A DNA stretch of 64,000 nt from Streptomyces sp. ATexAB-D23. GTDB taxonomy: Bacteria > Actinomycetota > Actinomycetes > Streptomycetales > Streptomycetaceae. The stretch covers positions 248,001 through 312,000 of the forward strand of contig NZ_KB892046.1 in NCBI RefSeq assembly GCF_000373645.1. Reading direction: 5' to 3'. Each line of letters opens with the position of its first letter. Position 1 is the first letter of the stretch. The notes under the pieces were generated by a model that had not been told where the DNA came from, did not search any database, and was given only the letters and a program-made list of their open reading frames with translations. Below, piece after piece: positions 22,901 through 28,985 of the stretch. The translations under genes and the position numbers were made by a program.

Positions 22901-22936
22901 GGGGGAGTTCCGCAAGTCGACTCACGGAACTCCCCC
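22901..22936. terminator. Hairpin terminator built around palindrome copy 7
   Basis: GGGGGAGTTCCG (22901-22912) pairs with CGGAACTCCCCC (22925-22936); the loop and upper stem are the palindrome CGCAAGTCGACTCACG (22911-22926). Terminator and repeated site are physically merged here. Confidence 0.75.
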
Positions 22937-22943
22937 ACTGGGG

Positions 22944-22972
22944 TTGTGTTGCGCAACATAACCTGTCATAGT
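22944..22972 (+). promoter_or_regulatory. Promoter with TGTTGCGCAACA operator
   Basis: TTGTGT (22944-22949), 17-base spacer, CATAGT (22967-22972), palindrome GTTGCGCAAC at 22948-22957 over the -35 end. The downstream leader CGCCAGGGACTCACGGAGG is nearly repeated at 24403, so promoter and leader were copied as a unit. Confidence 0.68.
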
Positions 22973-23019
22973 CGAGACATCGCCAGGGACTCACGGAGGG
23001 TCCGGCAGGGGAGGACATC

Positions 23020-23214
23020 ATGAACTGGACCGCGGAGACGCTTCGCTCGGGGATCGCGCTCGATTCGGCGTACGACCACCGCCGGCAGATGGCTGCGGTG
23101 CCGGGCACCTGGTACCGCGTTCGTCAGGGTGGCGTCGTATCACTCACCACCCGCAACCGGGGCGACGCGCTGCGGTCCTTCCGGCGCCTGGTGACCCTGG
23201 CATCCGGAGCCTGA
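23020..23214 (+). CDS. Small phage protein, unknown
   Basis: 64 residues, MNWTAETLRSGIALDSAYDH start; WYRVRQGGVVSLTTRNRGDALRS resembles a small beta-alpha fold. GGGGAGGA upstream. First gene of an operon behind a palindrome-controlled promoter, so probably early. Confidence 0.6.
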   Translation: MNWTAETLRSGIALDSAYDHRRQMAAVPGTWYRVRQGGVVSLTTRNRGDALRSFRRLVTLASGA

Positions 23215-23288
23215 CAGCCGAAACGCCCTCCGGGGCTTCCGCGGGGACTGGCCTACCCGCGCTGATGAGGCAGGCCGTAGGAGGAGAA

Positions 23289-23468
23289 ATGACCGACACC
23301 ATCACCGCTGACGCGCTGTACCGCAACGATCGCGTGATTCTCGACCCGAACGACATGCCGCACCTGGTCGACAGCGTGACGGGCGCGGGGGACACGGTGC
23401 TCGTTGTGTTCTCGTCGGGTGAGGAGCGGGTGTTCCGGGTTGACGACGACGTGACGATCGTCGGCTAG
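23289..23468 (+). CDS. Small beta-rich phage protein, unknown (59 aa)
   Basis: 59 residues beginning MTDTITADALYRNDRVILDP; looks like a single SH3/KOW barrel (VLVVFSSGEERVFRVDDDV). GAGGAGAA upstream. Confidence 0.55.
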   Translation: MTDTITADALYRNDRVILDPNDMPHLVDSVTGAGDTVLVVFSSGEERVFRVDDDVTIVG

Positions 23469-23503
23469 CTCCACCCGCCCCGCATAGGCAAGCCCCGGCA
23501 CCC

Positions 23504-23542
23504 CCACCGCCAGGGCGCGCGGTTCGAATCCGCGGCGGTGGC
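23504..23542 (+). ncRNA. tRNA-like acceptor/T-arm minihelix (not a full tRNA)
   Basis: CCACCGC (23504-23510) can pair with GCGGTGG (23535-23541), and CGCGG-TTCGAAT-CCGCG (23518-23534) is a perfect five-pair T-arm with a canonical TTCGAAT loop. Only seven bases lie between the acceptor 5' strand and the T-arm, so D- and anticodon arms are missing. It could be a tRNA 3'-end remnant, a tRNA mimic or chance. It falls in the 103-base gap between two small genes. Confidence 0.4.
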
Positions 23543-23571
23543 ACTCCATCACTTCGACGTCAGGAGACGCC

Positions 23572-23733
23572 GTGTACGAAATCGTATGCCACCGTCCGGG
23601 CGAGACCGGACCGCACGACGTGATCGGAACCGAGCGGGGGCAGTTCCTCGCCGACTTCCGGGTACGGCAGGAGAACAGCAAGGCGGAGCGTGACGGCGTG
23701 GCGTACCGGTACTACTTCCGAGTGGCGCGCTGA
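23572..23733 (+). CDS. Small phage protein, unknown (53 aa)
   Basis: 53 residues from GTG with CAGGAGA upstream: MYEIVCHRPGETGPHDVIG then basic DFRVRQENSKAERDG and YRYYFRVAR. Its stop shares the A of the next ATG. Confidence 0.5.
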   Translation: MYEIVCHRPGETGPHDVIGTERGQFLADFRVRQENSKAERDGVAYRYYFRVAR

Positions 23734-23936
23734 TGTTCCGCCACCTGAAAGCCAACCGAGCCGCCCGCCGGCTCCGCGAGGCGTACCCCGAGATCCCTCT
23801 CCCCGTCGCCCGGCAGCGGGCATGGGAGCTGCTCCAGCGCTTCCCCGGCGCCACTACGGGCCGGCTGGGGGAGTACCTGATCCACGACGTGCACCTCAAC
23901 AAGATGCTCGCCAACCTGAACCGCAACATCCGCTAG
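23733..23936 (+). CDS. Small basic helical phage protein, unknown
   Basis: 67 residues, MFRHLKANRAARRLREAYPE start; helical with alternating basic faces (VARQRAWELLQRF). A small DNA-binding protein is possible. No family recognised. Confidence 0.55.
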   Translation: MFRHLKANRAARRLREAYPEIPLPVARQRAWELLQRFPGATTGRLGEYLIHDVHLNKMLANLNRNIR

Positions 23937-23955
23937 GCGCTGACGGAGGTACGCC

Positions 23956-24186
23956 ATGGACCAGCCGACGACCCACCTCAACCTCTCCATCCCCGCCCGC
24001 ATGATCCGCCGTGGCGACGAGTTCACCCTCCACCGCCGTACGCGAGTGGCCGCCGGCTCCCCGGGCGTCGGCGAGTACGGCTCCGCAGTCGTCCCGCTGG
24101 AGGGCGGGGGAGCGGCCTGGCTGTCGAAGGACGCCTTCATCGACGTTCGCCGGCCCGTCAGGAACACCCCGTGCGCTACCGCGTGA
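23956..24186 (+). CDS. Small phage protein, unknown
   Basis: 76 residues; LSIPARMIRRGDEFTLHRRTR and AVVPLEGGGAAWLSKDAFID suggest a beta-barrel. Overlaps the next gene by 16 bases. Confidence 0.55.
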   Translation: MDQPTTHLNLSIPARMIRRGDEFTLHRRTRVAAGSPGVGEYGSAVVPLEGGGAAWLSKDAFIDVRRPVRNTPCATA

Positions 24187-24395
24187 CCCTGGAGAACGGC
24201 GCGACGGGGCGGGCCGACGACGTGACCGCACGCCGCATCCTCCGCCAGGCGGCTGACGCCGGCTGCGACCGGACCCGGGTGCGCGGTGGATGGGTAGTGA
24301 CGCTGCCAGGGGGAGGGCTTGTGGCGCTGCTGCGTGAGTCGACTTACGCGGGATCGGCGTCAGGTGTTGTGTTGCGCAACACAACTGTGTCATAG
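24171..24395 (+). CDS. Small phage protein whose 3' end contains two regulatory sites
   Basis: 74 residues from GTG: MRYRVTLENGATGRADDVTA, helix RRILRQAADAGCDR and VRGGWVVTLPGGG. The reading frame continues through palindrome copy 8 (translated RESTY) and through the GTTGCGCAAC operator (translated VVLRNTT) before stopping, so the last 20 residues are encoded by regulatory DNA. They are probably not functional. Confidence 0.5.
   Translation: MRYRVTLENGATGRADDVTARRILRQAADAGCDRTRVRGGWVVTLPGGGLVALLRESTYAGSASGVVLRNTTVS
24333..24348. repeat. SalI-centred palindrome copy 8 (inside CDS tail)
   Basis: CGTGAGTCGACTTACG, one mismatch from the consensus, 19 bases upstream of the promoter at 24367. Confidence 0.8.
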
Positions 24396-24396
24396 T
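24367..24396 (+). promoter_or_regulatory. Promoter with TGTTGCGCAACA operator
   Basis: TTGTGT (24367-24372), 18-base spacer, CATAGT (24391-24396); palindrome GTTGCGCAAC at 24371-24380. The leader CGCCAGAGACTCACGGAGG (24403-24421) duplicates the one at 22981 and contains the ribosome binding site region. Confidence 0.68.
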
Positions 24397-24430
24397 GAAG
24401 CCACGCCAGAGACTCACGGAGGAGCAGAAC

Positions 24431-25192
24431 ATGAAGGCTTACAAGGTCAAGGGGACCACGGACGAGGTCACTACCTGCGAACTGTGCGGTAAGCAGGAGC
24501 TGAAGGGCACGGTCATGCTGATGCCCCTAGACGTCGACGGCAACGAGGACGGGGACGTCTCGTACTTCGGCACTTCGTGCGCCGCCAAGGCGGCCGGCTG
24601 GACGGTCCGGGAGGTCAACGCTGGCGTCAAGGCTGCGAAGGACGAGGATCGGGCCCGTCGGGACGCGGACCGCCGCGCGGCGTGGGCGGCGCAGACGGAG
24701 TTCCTGGCCGGCTGGTACCTGGAGCACTACGGAACGACGGATCTGCACAAGGCCGCGGAGCTGGCCGGTGTGTCGACCGTTCGGCTGTCGGGAGCGGCCA
24801 TCCGCGCGTACCGGGAGGTACAATCCGCTGCGGAGTCTGTGACGGTCGTCGAAGAACCGGCCGTGGAGCTGGCCCCCGTCACTGTTGACGTCCCCGCCGG
24901 ATGCCCCGTGCTTGCCGAGCCGGGCAACATCCACTGCATGACTGCTCACTGTGTCGACTGCAATGCGTTCCGCATGGCGAAGATGAACGTCGACACGGTG
25001 GAGTCGTGGTACCGGTCCGGGCATTTCAGTCAGGACGAGTACGAGGCGTTCATGCACGCCTGGGCCACAGATGCCTACCGCTACACCGCCGGTGGCCACG
25101 CCGTGATCCCGACGGACCCGAAGGTCGTGATGATCGTCGCCGCTATCCGTCGCCACGCCGACATCACCGCTCCCATCACGATCGCAGCGTGA
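24431..25192 (+). CDS. Zinc-ribbon-containing phage protein, unknown
   Basis: 253 residues. N-terminal TTCELCGKQELKGTVMLMPL, then YFGTSCAAKAAGW: a CxxC plus a distant Cys as in a zinc ribbon. A long charged helix follows (DEDRARRDADRRAAWAAQTE), then HCMTAHCVDCNAFRMAKMN with further Cys/His and a helical C-terminus. No enzyme family recognised. It is the sole gene between a palindrome-controlled promoter and a terminator, with the strongest context for early expression. Confidence 0.65.
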   Translation: MKAYKVKGTTDEVTTCELCGKQELKGTVMLMPLDVDGNEDGDVSYFGTSCAAKAAGWTVREVNAGVKAAKDEDRARRDADRRAAWAAQTEFLAGWYLEHYGTTDLHKAAELAGVSTVRLSGAAIRAYREVQSAAESVTVVEEPAVELAPVTVDVPAGCPVLAEPGNIHCMTAHCVDCNAFRMAKMNVDTVESWYRSGHFSQDEYEAFMHAWATDAYRYTAGGHAVIPTDPKVVMIVAAIRRHADITAPITIAA

Positions 25193-25197
25193 CACCT

Positions 25198-25230
25198 GGA
25201 GCCCCTGCCAATCGCACGGGTGGGGGCTCC
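25198..25230 (+). terminator. Hairpin terminator
   Basis: GGAGCCCC (25198-25205) pairs with GGGGCTCC (25223-25230). Confidence 0.7.
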
Positions 25231-25267
25231 ATCCGACCCCCCGACCACCGCACACGAACGAGGAGCC

Positions 25268-26005
25268 ATGCCGAGAACGCCCCTGCACGTCAGACTGGCC
25301 CGCAAGTACGGTCAGACCGCCGTCCTGTACGCCGCCCTGGCGCTCTCCGCCCCCGGTGAGTACGCGCTCGCGCAGATGGCCGGCTGGGACTCACGCTTCG
25401 CCTGGCTGATGCCGGCCGTCATGTCCCTCTACGCGGCGATCGGGGCGAGCGTCGCCAAGGCGCAGAAGGAGGCGGCGCGCGTTGCCGTCGGAACGTCGAA
25501 GGAACGCGACGCCCAACGCCGTTCCCGAAACGCAACGTTCGGCGCTCTCCTCGCTCTCCTTATGGCAACGGCGGCACAGGTGACGGAACACGTGATCACC
25601 GCAACCGTCTTCGGCCCAACGCTCTGGGTGGTCGTCGTTGTGTCGGCCGTTCCGCCGTTGGTCGCCGCCCACGTGCTGCACATCGACCCGCCGGCAGAGG
25701 AAGACGACAACGAGGAGCATGAGGCACCCGCAGAGGCGCCCCAGGGGCCCGCTGTGGAGCCTGCGGAGGAGCCGGAGGAGGAAGAGGTCCTGGAGCCCCT
25801 GGAAGCCTCTTACAAGCCCGTCCTCGTAACGTACGCCGAAGCAGCCGAAGACCTGGGGCTGAGCGTTGTGACGATCAGGGGTGCCGCCAACGGGCCAACG
25901 CCGCGGATCAGGAAGTTCCCCGGGGCAACGCCCAGCTCCGTGCTCGTTGACATCCGCGAGTGTCACGATGTATTCAACCCCAGCCGGCGTTCCGTCGGCG
26001 TTTGA
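25268..26005 (+). CDS. Membrane protein with C-terminal HTH-like region (DUF2637/SpdB-like)
   Basis: 245 residues. Three or four membrane segments between residues 18 and 140 (VLYAALALSAPGEYALAQM, WLMPAVMSLYAAIGASVA, LLALLMATAAQVTEHV, VVVVVSAVPPLVAAHVL), then a Glu/Pro-rich linker (145-185). The C-terminal 60 residues (VTYAEAAEDLGLSVVTIRGAANG) resemble a winged/MerR-type HTH. This layout recalls actinobacterial DUF2637/SpdB proteins of plasmids and integrative elements that act in spread or regulation. AACGAGGAGCC upstream. Confidence 0.6.
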   Translation: MPRTPLHVRLARKYGQTAVLYAALALSAPGEYALAQMAGWDSRFAWLMPAVMSLYAAIGASVAKAQKEAARVAVGTSKERDAQRRSRNATFGALLALLMATAAQVTEHVITATVFGPTLWVVVVVSAVPPLVAAHVLHIDPPAEEDDNEEHEAPAEAPQGPAVEPAEEPEEEEVLEPLEASYKPVLVTYAEAAEDLGLSVVTIRGAANGPTPRIRKFPGATPSSVLVDIRECHDVFNPSRRSVGV

Positions 26006-26015
26006 GGAGAGAACG

Positions 26016-26387
26016 ATGGAGTTCAAGATCGAGGATCTCGATGGAGGAATGGGCCCCTTCGAGTCCGCCACCATCGCCACCGGGGCGGAGAGCTATGGCC
26101 CCGAAGGTTTGATAATGGTCGAAGGCGTCGACCGGATGTTCCCCACCCCCGCCCAGGCCCGCGAGCTGGCTGCCGCTCTCCTTCGGGCCGCGGACGAGGC
26201 GGAGGACGTGGAGCCCGTCGACATAGAGCAGGCGGTCCGCAACAAAGTCGCCGAAGAGCTGGAGCAGATGGACGGCAAGAACCTGGGCATGAACGTGAGC
26301 CGCACGCAGGCCGTCAACGTGGCCCGGAGAGGCCTCCGACCCGAGGACACACGCCACGGGACCACGCAGAAGATGTGGCTGTACTGA
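26016..26387 (+). CDS. Acidic phage protein, unknown
   Basis: 123 residues. N-terminal beta segment MEFKIEDLDGGMGPFESATI, MFPTPAQARELAAALLRAADEAED helix, then a basic C-terminal part (VARRGLRPEDTRHG). GAGGAGAGAAC upstream. Last gene of the lytic strand before the lysogeny/cargo module. Confidence 0.6.
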   Translation: MEFKIEDLDGGMGPFESATIATGAESYGPEGLIMVEGVDRMFPTPAQARELAAALLRAADEAEDVEPVDIEQAVRNKVAEELEQMDGKNLGMNVSRTQAVNVARRGLRPEDTRHGTTQKMWLY

Positions 26388-26398
26388 GCACTACCAAG

Positions 26399-26432
26399 AG
26401 CCCTCGTCGCATCCCGCGGCGGGGGCTTTTTG
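26399..26432 (+). terminator. Intrinsic terminator at end of lytic transcription
   Basis: AGCCCTCGTCGC (26399-26410) pairs with GCGGCGGGGGCT (26416-26427) allowing one G-T pair, followed by TTTTT. Confidence 0.8.
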
Positions 26433-26444
26433 GCGTTTCCGGAC

Positions 26445-27179
26445 CTACGCCGCGCGTCCGCCCTCCCAGAGCGCCGCCACGTGTGAGGCGAACCGATCGT
26501 ACAGCCCGTCATCCCCGAGCCGGCGCAGATGCAGCATGGGGGATTCGTGACCGAGGAGCGACGAAAGGTGCGGCGTCACCAACATCTCGTCGTCGAAGCT
26601 GAAGACCGACAGTGCGATGTGCCCGTCCGAGAACCGCACGTCGACGCCCGGAGCGTCGCCCATGCGCTTCAGCGCGTCCAGGGTGATGTTGATGCGCGTC
26701 GTAACGGTGAGCGGGACGCCTTCGATCTCCTCGCGCCGCCGGGTGACGTCGGACTCCGGGTCGCCAAGCAGGAAGCGGATCGAGCAGCCGGCCGACGCCT
26801 TGGCCTTGAGTCGCTCCGCCAGCCGCGGATGTTCCTGCCAGAGGAAGTAGTTCGTGTAGCCGGCGAAGACGATCGATGTCGACGCTTCGTCAATCAGCCC
26901 GGCCCATACCGACGTTGGGCAGGCGTTTCGGTAGGGGTGGGCGGCGAGGATCTCGCGATCGGCGCCCGTCTTTATGGCGCTCCTGGCAACCTTGGGCCAC
27001 AGCACGGCGTCACTTACTCCTAGTGCACGGGCTACGTCGGCGCGAATGGTGGTGCGCGGTGCTCGTAGCGGGTTGGACAGCCACCGGTCGACAGTCCGGG
27101 GGTCTACTCCGACGGTGCGGGCTAAACGACCCACCGTCATATTGGCCTCGTCCATAGCGGATCGCAGCGCGGTGTTCAA
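26445..27179 (-). CDS. XRE-family regulator with PLD-like (DUF5919-type) C-terminal domain
   Basis: 244 residues from a TTG with GGTGGAG just upstream; longer in-frame starts lack a ribosome binding site. HTH at residues 12-50: MTVGRLARTVGVDPRTVDRW and TTIRADVARALGVSDAVLWP. The C-terminal 170 residues (SIVFAGYTNYFLWQEHPRLAERLKAKASAGCSIRFLLGDP) are PLD-like as in DUF5919 proteins; no HxKxxxxD pair is seen, so a ligand-sensing rather than catalytic role is likely. It could be the prophage repressor, but many non-phage Streptomyces copies exist. Divergent from the small gene at 27331. Confidence 0.72.
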   Translation of the reverse strand: MNTALRSAMDEANMTVGRLARTVGVDPRTVDRWLSNPLRAPRTTIRADVARALGVSDAVLWPKVARSAIKTGADREILAAHPYRNACPTSVWAGLIDEASTSIVFAGYTNYFLWQEHPRLAERLKAKASAGCSIRFLLGDPESDVTRRREEIEGVPLTVTTRINITLDALKRMGDAPGVDVRFSDGHIALSVFSFDDEMLVTPHLSSLLGHESPMLHLRRLGDDGLYDRFASHVAALWEGGRAA

Positions 27180-27196
27180 TGCTCCACCCCCGGACG

Positions 27197-27264
27197 TTGT
27201 GGACACTCTGGACGATAGCGCGGACTGTCCGCTGTGTCCCCGGAATGCCGTAGGAGTGTCCAAC
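27197..27264. promoter_or_regulatory. Divergent promoter region with GGACA/TGTCC inverted repeats
   Basis: TGGACACTC (27197-27205) is mirrored by GAGTGTCCA (27256-27264); between them lie GGACTGTCC and TGTGTCC motifs. Likely the autoregulatory operator of the XRE regulator. Confidence 0.5.
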
Positions 27265-27330
27265 AGAGAGCGACATCTTGATGACACGACGCAATCAGCG
27301 CCGGCTCTTCAACGGAAAGGGTCAGTCATC

Positions 27331-27453
27331 ATGCGACACGCGCTCGGCATCATCCTCCACGGCGGGGACGACGACAACGGCGGCCACGGGTCGGACAACA
27401 CCGACATCGAGGGTGGCGACGGCAACGGCGGTAGCGGCTCCCCGGGTCACTGA
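27331..27453 (+). CDS. Asp/Gly-rich 40-residue peptide
   Basis: 40 residues: MRHALGIILHGGDDDNGGHG then more Asp/Gly/Asn/Ser. Low complexity, could bind cations. Divergent from the XRE regulator and starting 67 bases after the inverted repeat; probably its regulatory target. No recognised family. Confidence 0.45.
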   Translation: MRHALGIILHGGDDDNGGHGSDNTDIEGGDGNGGSGSPGH

Positions 27454-27475
27454 CGCCGGCAGGTGAAGTGAGCTA

Positions 27476-27512
27476 GGGCGGGTCCTCGGTTTCGGCCCGG
27501 GGGCCCGCCCGT
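27476..27512 (+). terminator. Hairpin terminator
   Basis: GGGCGGG (27476-27482) pairs with CCCGCCC (27504-27510) with additional internal pairing. Confidence 0.6.
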
Positions 27513-27532
27513 ACTTGGATAGGGTCAACGGC

Positions 27533-27985
27533 ATGCCCCAGCAGATCAAAGGCGACTCGCGCCTTGTCATCGGTCGATTCCTGTACGACTGGCACCACCA
27601 GGACTACCTACTCCTTGCCTACGCCCACCGCGGACATGAGGGCATGGGTGTGGTCGGGACGGTGGCCGACGCGGAAGGGCGGATGCCCGACCTGTGGTCC
27701 GTGGCAGCGCGGCACTGCTCCCTGGGGGCGTCGGCAGAGGAGATCGGCCGCTGGTGTCTGTGTTCGGGCTGGGCCCGTACCATGAGCCCTCGGAACGCGT
27801 GGATTGAGGTCGACGGGGTTCCCTGGACATTCGACGTGCGCAACACCCTGTCGGAGATCCGGCCCCACCAGTACGGAACGACTGCGTACGGGTGGCGGGG
27901 CGCCTACGTCGGCACGCTGACGCTGGAGGACCCCGACGTGATTCAGCGGGCCCACGACCTGATGCGGGTCGAAGCGCACGCCTGA
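27533..27985 (+). CDS. Conserved-looking hypothetical protein
   Basis: 150 residues from ATG at 27533. A compact alpha/beta protein with many His/Trp/Tyr (FLYDWHHQDYLLLAYAHRGH), WCLCSGWARTMSPR and a C-terminal TLEDPDVIQRAHDLM. Not recognised. It faces the GntR gene tail to tail, one base apart. Confidence 0.6.
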   Translation: MPQQIKGDSRLVIGRFLYDWHHQDYLLLAYAHRGHEGMGVVGTVADAEGRMPDLWSVAARHCSLGASAEEIGRWCLCSGWARTMSPRNAWIEVDGVPWTFDVRNTLSEIRPHQYGTTAYGWRGAYVGTLTLEDPDVIQRAHDLMRVEAHA

Positions 27986-27986
27986 T

Positions 27987-28256
27987 CTACGGCGTCTTGT
28001 CGGCCGGTGGGTTGGACACGAAGGTGCCGCGCTGCGGGACGACGAACACGTCTCCGTCGTCAACGAGTACAGCAATGGCGCGTCGCACCGTGGACCGCGC
28101 AAGCCCGTACTGCTGCACGAGTTGGGTCTCGCTCGACATGCGCCGGCCAGGTGCCCAGTCGCCTCGCAAGATGCGAGCGCGGAGGATCTCCGCCAACTGC
28201 CTGTACGGCGTCAGCGGGGCTCCGGGATCAATCTCGTCATCGGGCTTGGCGACCAT
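27987..28256 (-). CDS. Short GntR-family regulator (DNA-binding domain only)
   Basis: 89 residues. PYRQLAEILRARILRGDWAPGRRMSSETQLVQQYGLARSTVRRAIAVLVDDGDV (in pieces) is a complete GntR winged helix; no effector domain follows. Stand-alone GntR domains of this size are common in Streptomyces integrative elements, where they repress their own operons. Divergent from the 28404 pair. Confidence 0.78.
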   Translation of the reverse strand: MVAKPDDEIDPGAPLTPYRQLAEILRARILRGDWAPGRRMSSETQLVQQYGLARSTVRRAIAVLVDDGDVFVVPQRGTFVSNPPADKTP

Positions 28257-28297
28257 GATCAACAAGCTAGACGACCGCCTCTGACGAGGTTCATTGG

Positions 28298-28333
28298 GAT
28301 ACGTCTCGCTACGTAGAGATACAAGGCGATACC
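28298..28333. promoter_or_regulatory. GntR operator/promoter region
   Basis: GATAC (GTATC on the minus strand) occurs three times, at about 28298, 28318 and 28328, around a CTACGTAG palindrome (28309-28316). It lies between the GntR start and the divergent 28404 gene; likely autoregulatory. Confidence 0.5.
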
Positions 28334-28403
28334 ATGACGACAAGACCCCGGCGACCGTGCGACCGGTCCCGGGGCGTGGCCAACGCTTTGAAGGAGCGTC
28401 GAC

Positions 28404-28601
28404 ATGCCTGACCTTACCGAACCGGTACATCTGAGCGACCCCGCCCTGTTACTCGAACCCGTCCCCGTCGCCGGCTGCGACGTCTGTGCGTCGCTCGCGC
28501 GGCAGCGGGCCGACGCCAGGCGGCAAGGGGATGCCTCCACGGTCTCTGACTGCAATGTGGAACTGGGGCGCCACCCCCACGGGAAGAGGGGGCGGCGATG
28601 A
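28404..28601 (+). CDS. Small conserved Streptomyces protein, unknown
   Basis: 65 residues. VAGCDVCASLARQRADARRQG and VSDCNVELGRHPHGKRGRR: three Cys and a basic tail, a pattern seen in small Streptomyces proteins that accompany GntR/XRE regulators. ATGA overlap with the next gene. Function unknown. Confidence 0.62.
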   Translation: MPDLTEPVHLSDPALLLEPVPVAGCDVCASLARQRADARRQGDASTVSDCNVELGRHPHGKRGRR

Positions 28602-28837
28602 GTCCACGCGCTGTCATCCGCCCCGTGACGCACCACATCGTCCAGCACCCCGACACCGACGTCACGTACGAGGGGCTGTGCCTGTCGTGTGAGTGGAGTT
28701 CGAAGTCGACGGACGGCGAGAAGGTGAACACCGAATGCCTGCGCCATGCCGGCCGTGCGAATCACCGCGGGTTCCGGCGGGTCGTCACCGGCTTCGCGTT
28801 CGTCGTCCGTGACGGCGAGGAAGACCCCGCACGCTAG
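28598..28837 (+). CDS. DUF7848-like small protein
   Basis: 79 residues. CLSCEWSSKSTDGE, then CLRHAGRANHRGFRRVVTGFAFV, giving CxxC and C..H spaced as a small zinc domain; resembles the DUF7848-type proteins of Streptomyces. Coupled to the 28404 gene. Last gene before the attachment site. Confidence 0.6.
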   Translation: MSPRAVIRPVTHHIVQHPDTDVTYEGLCLSCEWSSKSTDGEKVNTECLRHAGRANHRGFRRVVTGFAFVVRDGEEDPAR

Positions 28838-28903
28838 GGACGTCACTCCACGGCGTGCGGCGGGCGGTCAGGGGGAGGTCGACAGCCACCCCGGCCGCCC
28901 AGG

Positions 28904-28936
28904 GCCCCGTCTCTCTTCGGAGGGGCGGGGCTTTTG
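28904..28936 (+). terminator. Intrinsic terminator at prophage end
   Basis: GCCCCG (28904-28909) pairs with CGGGGC (28926-28931), followed by TTTTG. Confidence 0.65.
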
Positions 28937-28954
28937 TATGCCCCCCCCCGAGAG

Positions 28955-28985
28955 AATGGTAAACGTACAACGCTCCCAGGCGGTC
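28955..28985. other. Putative prophage-host junction (attachment site)
   Basis: Reading the minus strand, the exporter gene encodes KEWTAWER up to about 28,971 and then turns into CTFTILSGG, unrelated to ABC exporters and rich in phage-side bases (GTAAACGTACAACG). The crossover core is therefore about 28,962-28,975. The exact core cannot be fixed without the other end. Confidence 0.65.

Larger units (their letters stand above)
1..28970. mobile_element. Prophage, right-hand portion (left part outside window)
   Basis: Everything from the left edge to about 28,970 has phage character: a tail fibre end, a holin-like gene, replication and recombination genes, a phage sigma factor, many overlapping genes of 30-90 codons, and three families of short repeated regulatory elements that do not occur to the right of the boundary. 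The right end is set where an ABC-exporter reading frame on the minus strand stops resembling its family and runs into unrelated sequence. Integrase, terminase and capsid genes must lie left of position 1. The gp3-like recombination directionality factor suggests a large serine integrase of the phiC31 type (inference). Confidence 0.88.

Noticed and set aside
23471..23542. Full-length tRNA ending in the T-arm at 23518-23534
   Set aside because: A 5' strand near 23471 pairs at only five of seven positions and no D-arm or anticodon stem-loop can be drawn.
26445..27179. XRE-PLD protein called as the certain immunity repressor
   Set aside because: Its likely operator (GGACA/TGTCC) differs from both repeated phage site families, so it may be a cargo regulator; left as a possibility only.
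1..28970. CRISPR array or restriction-modification cassette in the prophage
   Set aside because: The repeats are palindromic operators spaced by kilobases, not regular spacers; no methyltransferase or restriction enzyme motif was found. The DpdA-like gene is the only DNA-modification candidate.
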